This document shows, piece by piece, positions 11,236 through 21,981 of a DNA stretch of 64,000 nucleotides (positions within the stretch are counted from its first letter, which is position 1; each line of letters opens with the position of its first letter). Source of the stretch: Daedaleopsis sinensis (taxonomy: Eukaryota; Basidiomycota; Agaricomycetes; Polyporales; Polyporaceae); NCBI GenBank assembly GCA_033807695.1, contig CM066301.1:434001-498000 (forward strand), written 5' to 3'. A program made the translations under genes and the position numbers. The notes beneath the pieces were generated by a model. The model was not told the DNA's origin. It made no database searches and worked only from the letters and a program-made list of their open reading frames with translations.

Positions 11236-12366
11236 ATGCAACTCCTCTGTCCGTCGTCCTCCCGCCCGGTCAAGACAAAGGCGACACGGTCCCTCAAGGT
11301 GCACTTCAAGCTGCCCGTCACCAAGGCGGTCCCGACGGTCTCCGTCACCAACGCCAACGCCAACGCAGCGTACGTGAGCACCGCCCACGGCTCCTCCGAG
11401 CTCTCCGAGGTATCCTCCCCAAGCACCATCCCATTCCCCTCTTCGCCCATCCCTTGTCCCTCTCGCAAGAGGGCCATCAGCGAGGATGCATACCCGCAAG
11501 ATACCCATGACGCAGACGCTTCCATGGACGTGGACGAGCCCGGGCCCGAGCCTGAACGGAAGGGTAACGCGCTTCCGTTCCACCGCCGTATCTCCCACAT
11601 CGACATCCTCCGCCGACGCTCCGGATCCAAGGCCTACCTCCCCGCCTCCCACTTGCACACCGACGCCCACCCGTCCCGCAAGTCCCACCACACACATGTA
11701 GTACCCGACAGGCCCGCACCGCCCCCGCCCTTCCACTCGCACGACGGCCCAGCGAAGAAGAAGCCGGCCATCCGCCGCGAGAGCATGAGTGCGGGCACGC
11801 CGCTGCCGCCCAGCAGGACCGCCCGCAAGGCGAAGCGTGTGCTCGCAGACGCACAGTTCCTGGCGTCCATGCATAGCAGCATCGCGCTGCAGGTCCGTGC
11901 GCGGATGAATGATGGGAACCCGGGTGGCGCGGACGAGTGCGCGGCGCAGGATGCGGTCCTCGCCGAGCGCATCTGGCACACGCTCCTCGACATGGGCTAC
12001 AAGCCCGTCCCCATTGGCGAACCTGCAAGCACGCCTGCCCCCTCGCCTCCGCCGACTAGCAGCGACCCGGCGCGCGAAGCAGCGGAACGGGCGGCCCGGC
12101 GGACGATGGCGGTGTCCTCGACTCCCCTCGTCGCGCAGGACCTCGCGCAGGCCTCGACCGGGCCACTGTCTGTGCCCCAGCTTGTTGCCGTCCTGACGAT
12201 GCGCCATCGCGACCGCTCGGCGACGCGTGCACGCTCGCTGTCCAGGAAACGTACTGGGGAGGAGCGTCCGTCGCGCTGTGATGGACACGCTGCACGCGAC
12301 GCGTTGAGTAGGACTGTCCCGTTTTGGACATGGAAGCGCCGGGCTCGCGGGGTGGGGGCGGGGTGA
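11236..12366 (+). CDS. Gene A, copy in U2: unrecognised protein with junction-derived C-terminus
   Basis: Same 376 aa frame as the U1 copy, with the same tail read from the next unit's first 89 bp. Whether this chimeric form is expressed cannot be told from sequence. Its upstream CT-rich tract and start context match the terminal copy, so a promoter could be present. It differs from the U1 copy by a few residues only and appears identical to the U3 copy. Confidence 0.55.
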   Translation: MQLLCPSSSRPVKTKATRSLKVHFKLPVTKAVPTVSVTNANANAAYVSTAHGSSELSEVSSPSTIPFPSSPIPCPSRKRAISEDAYPQDTHDADASMDVDEPGPEPERKGNALPFHRRISHIDILRRRSGSKAYLPASHLHTDAHPSRKSHHTHVVPDRPAPPPPFHSHDGPAKKKPAIRRESMSAGTPLPPSRTARKAKRVLADAQFLASMHSSIALQVRARMNDGNPGGADECAAQDAVLAERIWHTLLDMGYKPVPIGEPASTPAPSPPPTSSDPAREAAERAARRTMAVSSTPLVAQDLAQASTGPLSVPQLVAVLTMRHRDRSATRARSLSRKRTGEERPSRCDGHAARDALSRTVPFWTWKRRARGVGAG

Positions 12367-12404
12367 AAACGTACCGTTGGCAATGCTTGGGAAAGAGCGC
12401 ATAG

Positions 12405-12464
12405 GTAACTACCTACTCCACCAGTTAACTACCTACTCCACCAGTTAACTACCTATTCCACCAG
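12405..12464. repeat. 20 bp minisatellite, three copies (U3)
   Basis: Same three-copy tract as at 2901, with no length change. Confidence 0.88.
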
Positions 12465-14991
12465 GTGTAGTTAACAACGTAGCCGACTGAGGGGGCGCGG
12501 GTGGTACTCTGGTGCGGGCGGGCGAGCTGGTACTGAGGGACAGTTGTATAGCCAGTGCCCATGTACAGTAGATACAGCCGTAGTCCAATACAAGCTCGTT
12601 CAAATCCTGCTAGAGATCACAAAGTCCGTTCGTTGAAATGCGCGTCCGCCGTCAAAGAGAACGCCGTCCGACTCTGGGCGCCTATGCTGCCACCGCTCTT
12701 GGCTCCCGACCACCACCATGCCTCGACCGCCGACTCTCTGCCCGCTCTCCCGCTGCTCTTCGAGGTGCCCGACACGCTTCTGGCTCTGGACTAGCTGAGA
12801 CTCACCTGGATCTGGACCTCTGGGCTGCCTGACCACTGCACTCATCCCGCCCTCATCTGCCCGTCTCCCGCATACCGTGCTTGAACTGTCTGTGCCCGGG
12901 CTCGGAGGAAAATGCGTACCGTTAACGGCATGTGCTTGTACCGCGAGCTGCGTCTACGAGGGACTGCGCACCTCGGTACCGTGCTGGGAACACGAGCCGC
13001 ATGCGCGAAGGGAGGGATAGTACTCACCACGTCAGTAAGTACCCCTTCCGCTCTCCCCGTTGCCCAAACGTCCAAGCCCCTCCATCCGTGCGTGACATCT
13101 CCGTACCGTACTCACCTGCGCTTCACAGCAGCCGGCCGTCGTCGCCATGACGCCTGCTGTCGAATCCGCACGCCGCTTTCGAATGCGGCGAGTGGCTTCT
13201 CCTGTGAGTAAATCCGCGAGCATACGAACTAGCAGTACACTCACCAGGTGAGTCGTCCACCCGCTCCGCAATCCCCCCTCCTGTCTTAGAGGACCGGGTC
13301 TTCGTGCCCAGCCACGCACTCTCGCGCCGTCTTCCGCGCGCCCGCGCAGCCGTACCGTCGGGTTGCGGAGGCTCTGCTGTAGGTGACGTGTCAGTACCGT
13401 TCGCGCTCGGCATGTGCTAACAGTAAGGACTCCGTGTCACGCAGGTGAGCACAGTCCGAGCTTCACGGTGAGCGCAGTTCCGAGTCGGCCACGGAAGACG
13501 CGCGGTGCACCCGCTCTCCCGGAGTCGGGAGAACGCGTGGCGTGAGGCTCCTACCGGGACACGACCCCGGTGCGATAGCGTCCCCGAAACGCGAGCCTGG
13601 CTGCGAGCAACGAGCGTCCGGGAGTGTTGCACAGCGGCGGGCACGACGACGCTCTCCTGGGAGCCCGTCCCTCGGGAGGGCTGCACGTCGTCGGTACCGA
13701 CGACGCCCGCCGGGTGCCTCTCGTCGGCGGGCGGCGAGCGCATGCGAGCGTTGGGCACGTCGATGGGAGTGACGAGCTTCCGGCGGGAGCCGGACACGTG
13801 CGCCTCCCACATTCACGCGTACTGTCACACACATCCGTCTGCGCAAAGCAGATGAGGAGCCCGGGATGTCCGTGATGGGCGAGAGTGCCTGCACAGCAGC
13901 ACGCAGACACAGTCTGCGCTCCGAGCCTCCCGGAGGAGACTCGGAGCGTAGTCCTGCTTCGAGATATTCGCGCAGAATCGCAGCATCGAGAAGATAAATG
14001 GTTTCTTCTCTGCGGGTGCGTACTGCTGTCACACCCTCTCGCACGACACGGCCAAGGACCGTGGCCGTCTGTCCGCGCAATCAAGGGCTCATCCGGGGAG
14101 CTCACGACATCCGGACCGCGACACAGATCACGGTACGCGAGACGACAGTCTTATGCCCGCGCAGTGGACGTGACGTCTCCCTCGGGCCTGGACATCGACG
14201 TGGGGTGTCCTGCGTGCTGTTGCACCAGACGACACGCATCTCGGGCCCGTCCACATAGCACGGGCGGGCCCGCAGAAACAAGGGTACCGAGGAGCTCAAA
14301 GAGAAGAAGGTAAGGACTCACCACAGATTCTGTGCGTTGTAGGGTGCAGCGGCCTCGACAGGAGCTAGTAGTGAGGATGAGCAGTGGGTGTCCAGGACAC
14401 GGAGTGCGAGCAATGGGGGGAGGAGGGAAAAGGGTGAAGGGGGGGAAAGTAGGAAGCGGGGGAGTGTGCATCAGACGTATGTAGCTAGTAATCCCACGTT
14501 CGTGGCGCGCCTGCGCATAGCGGTAATTACCACAATCAGAGCGCATTTATCGTCGCGTCTTAACCAATCTGTGGAACTCAGCCAGTGTGAGATTGCGATC
14601 CGAATCGGAGTCTTCCGCGCTGCCTTCAGAATATTACTCGCCGTCACGAATAAATGTGTCCAGGCTACTACAGCAGAGTCAGTAGTAGTACTTGGATCTA
14701 CTGCTGGTAATATGAGCCTATTCTGAGCAGATGTGTAGTTAAACTTGAGGCTAGCCAGCAGGAGGTTGGCAAGGAGATGTGCCTGCCCGTCTGGCCGGCT
14801 CGTATGGTGTCCCTTCCGCCGCCGATCCGGTCGAGCGGAGATCATTATTGTACCGTTCCGCATCACGTACCTCTTCGAGTCCCCGTGAGCCGTACCGTTC
14901 TTCGAAGGCTGCCCTGCTCACAGAAATTCAATGTGGTCATCGACGCGACTGCTTGCAATAGCATCTACTATGTACAACATAGTTGAAAACA

Positions 14992-15734
14992 CTAGTAGAC
15001 AGTCCACTGGCACTCGGAGATGCTCGAGTCCGGGTCAGACATCATAGCACGGTACATACGACGTCCCCGCTCCACCTGACGCGCCATCCGCCACGACTCC
15101 TCGTCCGGGAACTCAGAGATCGCCTCGACCTCACGCCGGCACTCCTCGTCCACCTCCGCCTCCACCGCGTCCGTGACGATCGCCGCAGACTTGGGCAGCT
15201 GCGGGAAGTTCATGGGATCGCTCACCGGACGAAGGCGACGTTCGCCGCGGTCGGACCGAGCAGCCCTCTCGGGAATCCCGCTGTGGCGCTCGCTCGGCGC
15301 GGCCAAGAGCGGATTCTTGACCGCCGCCCGACGGTCCTCGTCCGGGACGGCCACAAAGCCCATCTGGCCCGTCTCCCAGAGCATGAGGAGCAGGCCGATG
15401 CGGGCGCGCCCGGTGAGCTCCTTGTTGCTGAGGTTCGTGAACGGGAGAGAGGGCGGCCAGCCGATGAGCTCGAGCCCGAGCTCGATGTAGATCTTGAGCA
15501 CGTACGTGCGGAGCGACCAGCACATCCGCACCACGCGGCCTCCCGAGCGAATCGCTGTACGAGCAAATGTCCGTCACGACGAGGGCAGAAGCACAGATGC
15601 GAATGCGTACCGAGGTGCGCATTGACGAGCTTGCGGAACGTACTCCGCATCGCGAGCTCGCGGCGCGCGAAGCCTGAACCTCGCGCAGTCTCGCCCAGAG
15701 CGTACCTGCGGCCCCGGCGATTTCGGCGTGTCAT
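14992..15734 (-). CDS. Gene B, copy in U3
   Basis: Exons 15611-15734 and 14992-15539, intron 15540-15610. The predicted 223 aa product appears identical to the U2 copy, and the intron and its splice sites are unchanged. Confidence 0.62.
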
Positions 15735-17116
15735 GGACGTCGAGCGAGTCGGAGCTGTTGGGACGAAGGTGAGAGGAGAGGAGAGGAGCATGCATGCGGA
15801 ACGTACAGATGAACGGGGAGCTCGAACGAAGTGCAGGAGGGCTGCGGGGTGGTAAGAGGAAAGTGACAAGTAAGTAACGGTTTATGAGCCGAGTTCGCGC
15901 GACGCTCACTGGCAGTGCTCAGTACCCTGTAGGCCATGCACGCATCCTCGCCTACCGCTTCTGCCGATATTCCTAGGCCCCAATTATTTACATCATGGCG
16001 TCATGGCACTTCGAATGTTTCCGAAGTGCATCTCGAGCCCTTTGCGACACGACTCCCGGAACTCTGCGCAGTCAAGCACGAGAGACTTGCTTGTTGAGCT
16101 TCGTACCAGCCACCTCTGTCGCCAGTAAGTGCTGGCTGTCAGAATGCACGTCAGGGTGAAAGCCTACGGTACGTGCTCCCTGTAGCAGGGACCCGGCGGC
16201 CGCTCGTACGAGAAACGGACACACATGATTCTCGTACCGTTCCCAATCGCCCGGAACGATCTCACGGAGCTCCAGATTGTCGTGTAGGATCGGGGATCTC
16301 GTCGCGGTTCAGCGGGAGACTAGTACTGTAGCGAGGAGAAGTGATATTAGGGTGAAACTGAGTTGTGTTAGGCACCAATGTCAGTACGTACCGTGCCCGG
16401 ATTCATCGGATATCTCCTGCGCATTGTAAGCACACGACACTGTAGCGATGCGCTGCAGCTGAGACGTCTATGTGCGTATCGACTCGACGATGTGTGCAGC
16501 TCACCCGGATGCTGAAGGAATGTTCAAGTTAGTAGTTGCGGAATAGCCTCGGGACTCCTGAGCGGGAGACATTCTCTTGGTGACGACACATGCACATAGA
16601 ATCCACAATGAGGTGAGTCTAACTTTTGATTCGCGGAATGGACACGTACATATTCTGCCGATCGGCCGTCTGTTGTGCCACGGCCAGGAATTTGCAAAGA
16701 GCGTAGCACGAACTAACTCTTCGGGGACAGATGCGGTCGCTACGCGCACACCCGGAGGAATCGGGGGTGGTTACAGCGACCGATTGGACCAGCAAGACGT
16801 GTCTATTCATAATTCGACCCTATGTTTCACGGCGCGAGCCTTCATGTGTCTAGATCTGTACGCGAGACCAAAAGTCAATACATTACGAATGGGTGCAACG
16901 ATCCCTGTGTGCAGAGAATACGCACCTCTATAGTATGTGCGCATCCTTGCTTGCATGCACAGACCTCCAGTCGGCAGTCGTAAGCTCGCATGAATCCAGA
17001 CATAATCCCTGCGCGCTGCAACCGCACCTTCGCGCAGGGCTTCCTCCTTGCTGAAACGCGCCAAGTGCTGGAGCGACGCAGCGGCTGCACATAATCAGCA
17101 CCAGCAACCCGGTGCC

Positions 17117-17182
17117 GTTCGCCCTGCGTTCGCCCTGCGTTCGCCCTGCGTTCGCCCTGCGTTCGCCCTGCGTTCGCCCTGC
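17117..17182. repeat. 11 bp minisatellite, six copies (U3)
   Basis: Exact doubling of the three-copy tract. The 33 bp gain keeps frame in both overlapping open frames, so it gives no evidence about coding. Confidence 0.92.
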
Positions 17183-17986
17183 GTTCGCCACACCCGATGT
17201 ACCTGACAGCAGCCTGACAGGCGTTGTAACGCTTGAGGAGAAGAGCGGATGGTACGGCATCGGGGGTCCAGTTGTCCCTGCATCAGAAGTCTCTAGGCTC
17301 GGGTCTGCTCCTCGAATGAACGAGCGGGTCGCGCAGGCGAACCATGACTGCCGCGGTGACTGTTGCGAATTACATTCGGACTCCATGTGTGCTGCACTCA
17401 CATTCGTATCTCGAGACCTCCAGCCTCGGCGTATGCGCAGGCTTCGTCTGCTCCATAGACCCCTCGAGTCCGACGAACGACACGGCCCCTCGCGCGGAAC
17501 GAGCCCTGTAGCATGGCAGCCGGTCAGCAGCCCTGTGCGGACGACGTATCGCAGCGGCACGAATGGTACGCACCGCGATCATGAGCTCATCGCGCTCCCA
17601 TATCAATAATTAGAGCACAACGGAGCATCAGACTCCGCATATTGCGCATTAGCCACGCCCGAGGTGTCCGGGAAGGAGAGCCGACACTTGTGCTTTAGGC
17701 CCGATCGCCCCGTTGACAACAAATTCGTGCGCGCGCGGCCCCTGGAGATGTGCAAGAGTACAAGAGTCCGCGGGACGCGTCGCCCGGGCGCATTGCACCC
17801 TCCACGACCACGACCTCGCTCCTCTCCCACCGGGCGTGGTGAGTCCACCCATCTCGCACCCGGAACGACTCCGAGTCGGTCCCTGCCACTCGCATTTCGC
17901 AGGTGCGTCGGCCATGTCCTCGTGCCCGCGGCGATACCTGCTCACCGTCGTCTCGCATCAGCAGACTTGCGCTGTAAGAGCACAGA

Positions 17987-18867
17987 TCGACGGTACGCAC
18001 CTGGCGCTTTCTGCTCGCGGATCTCTCTCACCCACTGCCTTCACGATGCGCAGGACCCGGACTCGTGCAAGGTGGTCTGAGTGACGGTACGGTCATCAGC
18101 GCAGACCGAAGGTCACGGTACGCGATTTCCGCTCTGTGGACATGCCCTCACTCACCTACTCTCTTCGCTTCATGCGCAGGGCACGGTACAGTCGCCCACG
18201 CTCGCGCTTGCTTTTGGTTCACGAGCCGCGAGCGTGATTCGTCACGGCCGCGGACGCGGACTCATCTCCGAGTCCTCGGGCTTGCACGGTAAGAGCACGT
18301 ACTCTGCGCTCGCACCTCTCACCCACTCGCTTCACGAAATCCGCAGGACCCCGGACTTGTTCGAGTTGATCTGGGCGACGGTACGGCCATCAGCACAGAC
18401 CGAAGCTCACGGTACGCGATTTCCTCTCTGAACATCGCCTCACTCACCTACTCTCTTCGCTTTATGCCCAGGACACGGTCGCTCGCCCTTGCTCTTGGTT
18501 CACGAGCCGCGAGCGTGACTTGTCGGGGCCGCGGCCGCGGCCTCAGGCTCATCTTCGAGTCCTCGGGCTTCCACGGTAAGTGTCCGGGTCGAACGTCCTC
18601 TGCAGCGCACCTCTCACCCACCTGCTTCACGACATGCGCAGGGCCCCGGACCCGCCGGCGTGCGAGTTGGTCTGGGTCACGGTACGATTATCAGCACAGA
18701 CCGAAGGTCATGGTACGTGATTTCCGCTCTGTGGACACAGTGCCCTCACTCACCCACTCTCTTCGCTCCAGCTCCATGCGCACACGGTACGATCGTGCAC
18801 GGTCGCCCTCGCCCTCGGTTCACGAGCCGCGTGCGTGTCTTGCAGCCGCCTCGCCTCCTCGCGGATG
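17987..18867 (+). pseudogene. Three tandem exon-intron modules, decayed (U3)
   Basis: Same three modules as at 8450, with small substitutions (for example GGACGCGGAC for GGCCGCGGAC near 18253) and one copy instead of two of the CGCGGATGCACCAGCCT motif just after. Confidence 0.52.
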
Positions 18868-19231
18868 CACCAGCCTCGCGCGAACACTCGGAACGAGGAC
18901 GTTCCGCGCACGCCCGTCGTCCCCGCACCCCGGGCCCGCCCTCCGCGCTCGCCGTCCGGGTGAGTCCAGCCGTGCGCTATCCGTCGTCGGGCGTCGATTG
19001 AGCTGCAGCGTTCTGCAGCGCGGACTCGGATGGCAGAGGGCGAGCTCGTGCTCACTGTCCAGTCGATCAGCAGATGTGCACGGTGACGGTACGAGTGGCA
19101 TGAGCTGAGCGGACGAGAGGTACGTACCGTGCAGTGCGCTCTCTGGTCATTCCACCTCACTCACGCTACACGCGCGCAGGGCCTGCGAGCAAGTGACTCA
19201 CGACGGTACGACCTTCCGCCCACCCTGCCCC

Positions 19232-19276
19232 GCGTTCGTCGTTGACGCGTTCGTCGTTGACGCGTTCGTCGTTGAC
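19232..19276. repeat. 15 bp minisatellite, three copies (U3)
   Basis: Same tract as at 9712. Confidence 0.9.
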
Positions 19277-20752
19277 GCATCCGTCTTGCAGCGATCGCGG
19301 GCCCGCCGTCGTTCGATCGGCTCTCGACGGGGCGGTACGTTTTCTCGTGCGAGTTTATAAGAGCGCTCGTGGGAGGTGACTGGAAGTACGAAGGGTGCGC
19401 ATGCGCGCATCGTATTATATAGGTGACTACAACGTACATAGATTAGCGGCTTCCATCGCGATCTGTCGACTCCGGACTAGATACGGTACGTGCTCTCCTC
19501 AGCCGCAGCTCGAGACTGACGCGATGCGACAGCGTGGAGTCGGAATGGAGCAGCGGGAGGACGCGGGAGGGATCGGATGCGAACGGGGTACGCACCTTGT
19601 CGGTTCGCGCAGCGTGCGTAGTCGCTCACTCTCGTGTTCGACAGGGAGTGTGCAGATGCGGCAGCGGGCATCGGGCGGACGCAGGGGACGCGGAAGCGGA
19701 TACGGTACGCACCTTCTCGTTCCGGATGCGCTCACTCTCGAGCTCATGCCGTGCTCGCCGTTCCGCGGGGCCACGAAGGAAGCGGTCGGCGAGACCTGGC
19801 CGGTAAGTCGCAGAGTTACTCGTCGTGCTTGACTGGTTGCTGACTGCGCCCGTATAAGTCAGGAAGTAGTTAGAGCGAGTGAATAGACGATAGGTACGTT
19901 ACTGGTGCGTAGCGTAGTCCTGCTGTCGCGCCGCCCAAGGGCCGGCTTGAGGGTGTTCACCGGTCGCCGTCGAGGGATCCGTTTGAGACCTGAAAGCGGA
20001 CGCACGAGGGCAGACAAAGGCAGCTGGGCGTCGTAGTGAGGCGGAGAGCGCGAGAGGCGGAGAGCGCGAGAGGCGGAGAGCGACAGTGTGAGACGGCGGA
20101 GTTGCAGAGCGAGGGACGTGTGCGAGTCGGAGCGACAGATGACGTCTGCGTGCCCGGTCAAGGCCGTCGACGGGGGCCGTTGAGTGCGCTGAGTGGGAGA
20201 GACCGATTTTGAGGTGGAGAGCGGAGAGTAGGGAGCCTGAGCTGTGTCGTCTAGAGCGTCGTCTAGAGCGAATGTGAGTGCGCATACAGCGCGTCTCAAC
20301 GCGCAGGCTAGCAGTGCGCTCGCGGCTGTCCATCCATGACATCACCGCAACGTCGAGCATGACGTGCGCGCGCTCGGTGTCATGCATCTAGGTGTGATTG
20401 TTCTCTTCGCGTCCTGCAGCGCACGCTTATACACGCCTGGAGAACAGGGAACTTGAAGGAGGTACAAATGCGCATCGTCGTCGTGGAACAAGAGTCGAGC
20501 GCCAATAATTGCCCGAAACGGGCGTCTTGGTCGCCGCGATCACAAGACGTGAAATGGTTGGGGGAGGCGTGTCTAACGTTAACCTTCACACTACTTGCAC
20601 TCGTTATTATCATCGGAATCCCAGATCCCCACACTCTCTTTCTCCCTCTCTCCACATCGACGGGCTGCGCTGGTCGTCGTTCGCCACGTCCTGCTCGTCG
20701 TCGTCAACGTCCTGCTCGCCGTTTCCCGCGTTCCGCTCGCCTATCGCCCGCC

Positions 20753-21883
20753 ATGCAACTCCTCTGTCCGTCGTCCTCCCGCCCGGTCAAGACAAAGGCG
20801 ACACGGTCCCTCAAGGTGCACTTCAAGCTGCCCGTCACCAAGGCGGTCCCGACGGTCTCCGTCACCAACGCCAACGCCAACGCAGCGTACGTGAGCACCG
20901 CCCACGGCTCCTCCGAGCTCTCCGAGGTATCCTCCCCAAGCACCATCCCATTCCCCTCTTCGCCCATCCCTTGTCCCTCTCGCAAGAGGGCCATCAGCGA
21001 GGATGCATACCCGCAAGATACCCATGACGCAGACGCTTCCATGGACGTGGACGAGCCCGGGCCCGAGCCTGAACGGAAGGGTAACGCGCTTCCGTTCCAC
21101 CGCCGTATCTCCCACATCGACATCCTCCGCCGACGCTCCGGATCCAAGGCCTACCTCCCCGCCTCCCACTTGCACACCGACGCCCACCCGTCCCGCAAGT
21201 CCCACCACACACATGTAGTACCCGACAGGCCCGCACCGCCCCCGCCCTTCCACTCGCACGACGGCCCAGCGAAGAAGAAGCCGGCCATCCGCCGCGAGAG
21301 CATGAGTGCGGGCACGCCGCTGCCGCCCAGCAGGACCGCCCGCAAGGCGAAGCGTGTGCTCGCAGACGCACAGTTCCTGGCGTCCATGCATAGCAGCATC
21401 GCGCTGCAGGTCCGTGCGCGGATGAATGATGGGAACCCGGGTGGCGCGGACGAGTGCGCGGCGCAGGATGCGGTCCTCGCCGAGCGCATCTGGCACACGC
21501 TCCTCGACATGGGCTACAAGCCCGTCCCCATTGGCGAACCTGCAAGCACGCCTGCCCCCTCGCCTCCGCCGACTAGCAGCGACCCGGCGCGCGAAGCAGC
21601 GGAACGGGCGGCCCGGCGGACGATGGCGGTGTCCTCGACTCCCCTCGTCGCGCAGGACCTCGCGCAGGCCTCGACCGGGCCACTGTCTGTGCCCCAGCTT
21701 GTTGCCGTCCTGACGATGCGCCATCGCGACCGCTCGGCGACGCGTGCACGCTCGCTGTCCAGGAAACGTACTGGGGAGGAGCGTCCGTCGCGCTGTGATG
21801 GACACGCTGCACGCGACGCGTTGAGTAGGACTGTCCCGTTTTGGACATGGAAGCGCCGGGCTCGCGGGGTGGGGGCGGGGTGA
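20753..21883 (+). CDS. Gene A, copy in U3: unrecognised protein with junction-derived C-terminus
   Basis: Third chimeric copy, 376 aa, apparently identical to the U2 copy in protein sequence. The tail starts where the unit boundary (21794/21795) falls inside the reading frame. Confidence 0.55.
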   Translation: MQLLCPSSSRPVKTKATRSLKVHFKLPVTKAVPTVSVTNANANAAYVSTAHGSSELSEVSSPSTIPFPSSPIPCPSRKRAISEDAYPQDTHDADASMDVDEPGPEPERKGNALPFHRRISHIDILRRRSGSKAYLPASHLHTDAHPSRKSHHTHVVPDRPAPPPPFHSHDGPAKKKPAIRRESMSAGTPLPPSRTARKAKRVLADAQFLASMHSSIALQVRARMNDGNPGGADECAAQDAVLAERIWHTLLDMGYKPVPIGEPASTPAPSPPPTSSDPAREAAERAARRTMAVSSTPLVAQDLAQASTGPLSVPQLVAVLTMRHRDRSATRARSLSRKRTGEERPSRCDGHAARDALSRTVPFWTWKRRARGVGAG

Positions 21884-21921
21884 AAACGTACCGTTGGCAA
21901 TGCTTGGGAAAGAGCGCATAG

Positions 21922-21981
21922 GTAACTACCTACTCCACCAGTTAACTACCTACTCCACCAGTTAACTACCTATTCCACCAG
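21922..21981. repeat. 20 bp minisatellite, three copies (U4)
   Basis: Same three-copy tract as at 2901, with no length change. Confidence 0.88.

Larger units (their letters stand above)
2774..12277. repeat. 9.5 kb tandem repeat, full copy U2 (9504 bp)
   Basis: Full unit, near-identical to U3 and U4. It holds, in order: the 3' tail of the U1 copy of gene A, a 20 bp minisatellite, gene B on the minus strand, a long tract without an intact gene, three decayed exon-intron modules (8450-9330), and most of its own gene A. At several variant sites it matches U4 and differs from U3: the 11 bp minisatellite has three copies, the GCGCGTCGATTG variant is near 9470, and ATTCG is at 3410. Confidence 0.93.
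12278..21794. repeat. 9.5 kb tandem repeat, full copy U3 (9517 bp)
   Basis: Full unit. It is 13 bp longer than U2: three extra copies of an 11 bp minisatellite at 17117-17182 (+33), one copy fewer of a 17 bp motif near 18864 (-17), and 3 bp fewer near 19533. It differs from both U2 and U4 at several sites, including ATGCG at 12911, GCCGACACTTG near 17682, CCGGG at 18956 and GGGCGTCGATTG near 18989. Confidence 0.93.
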
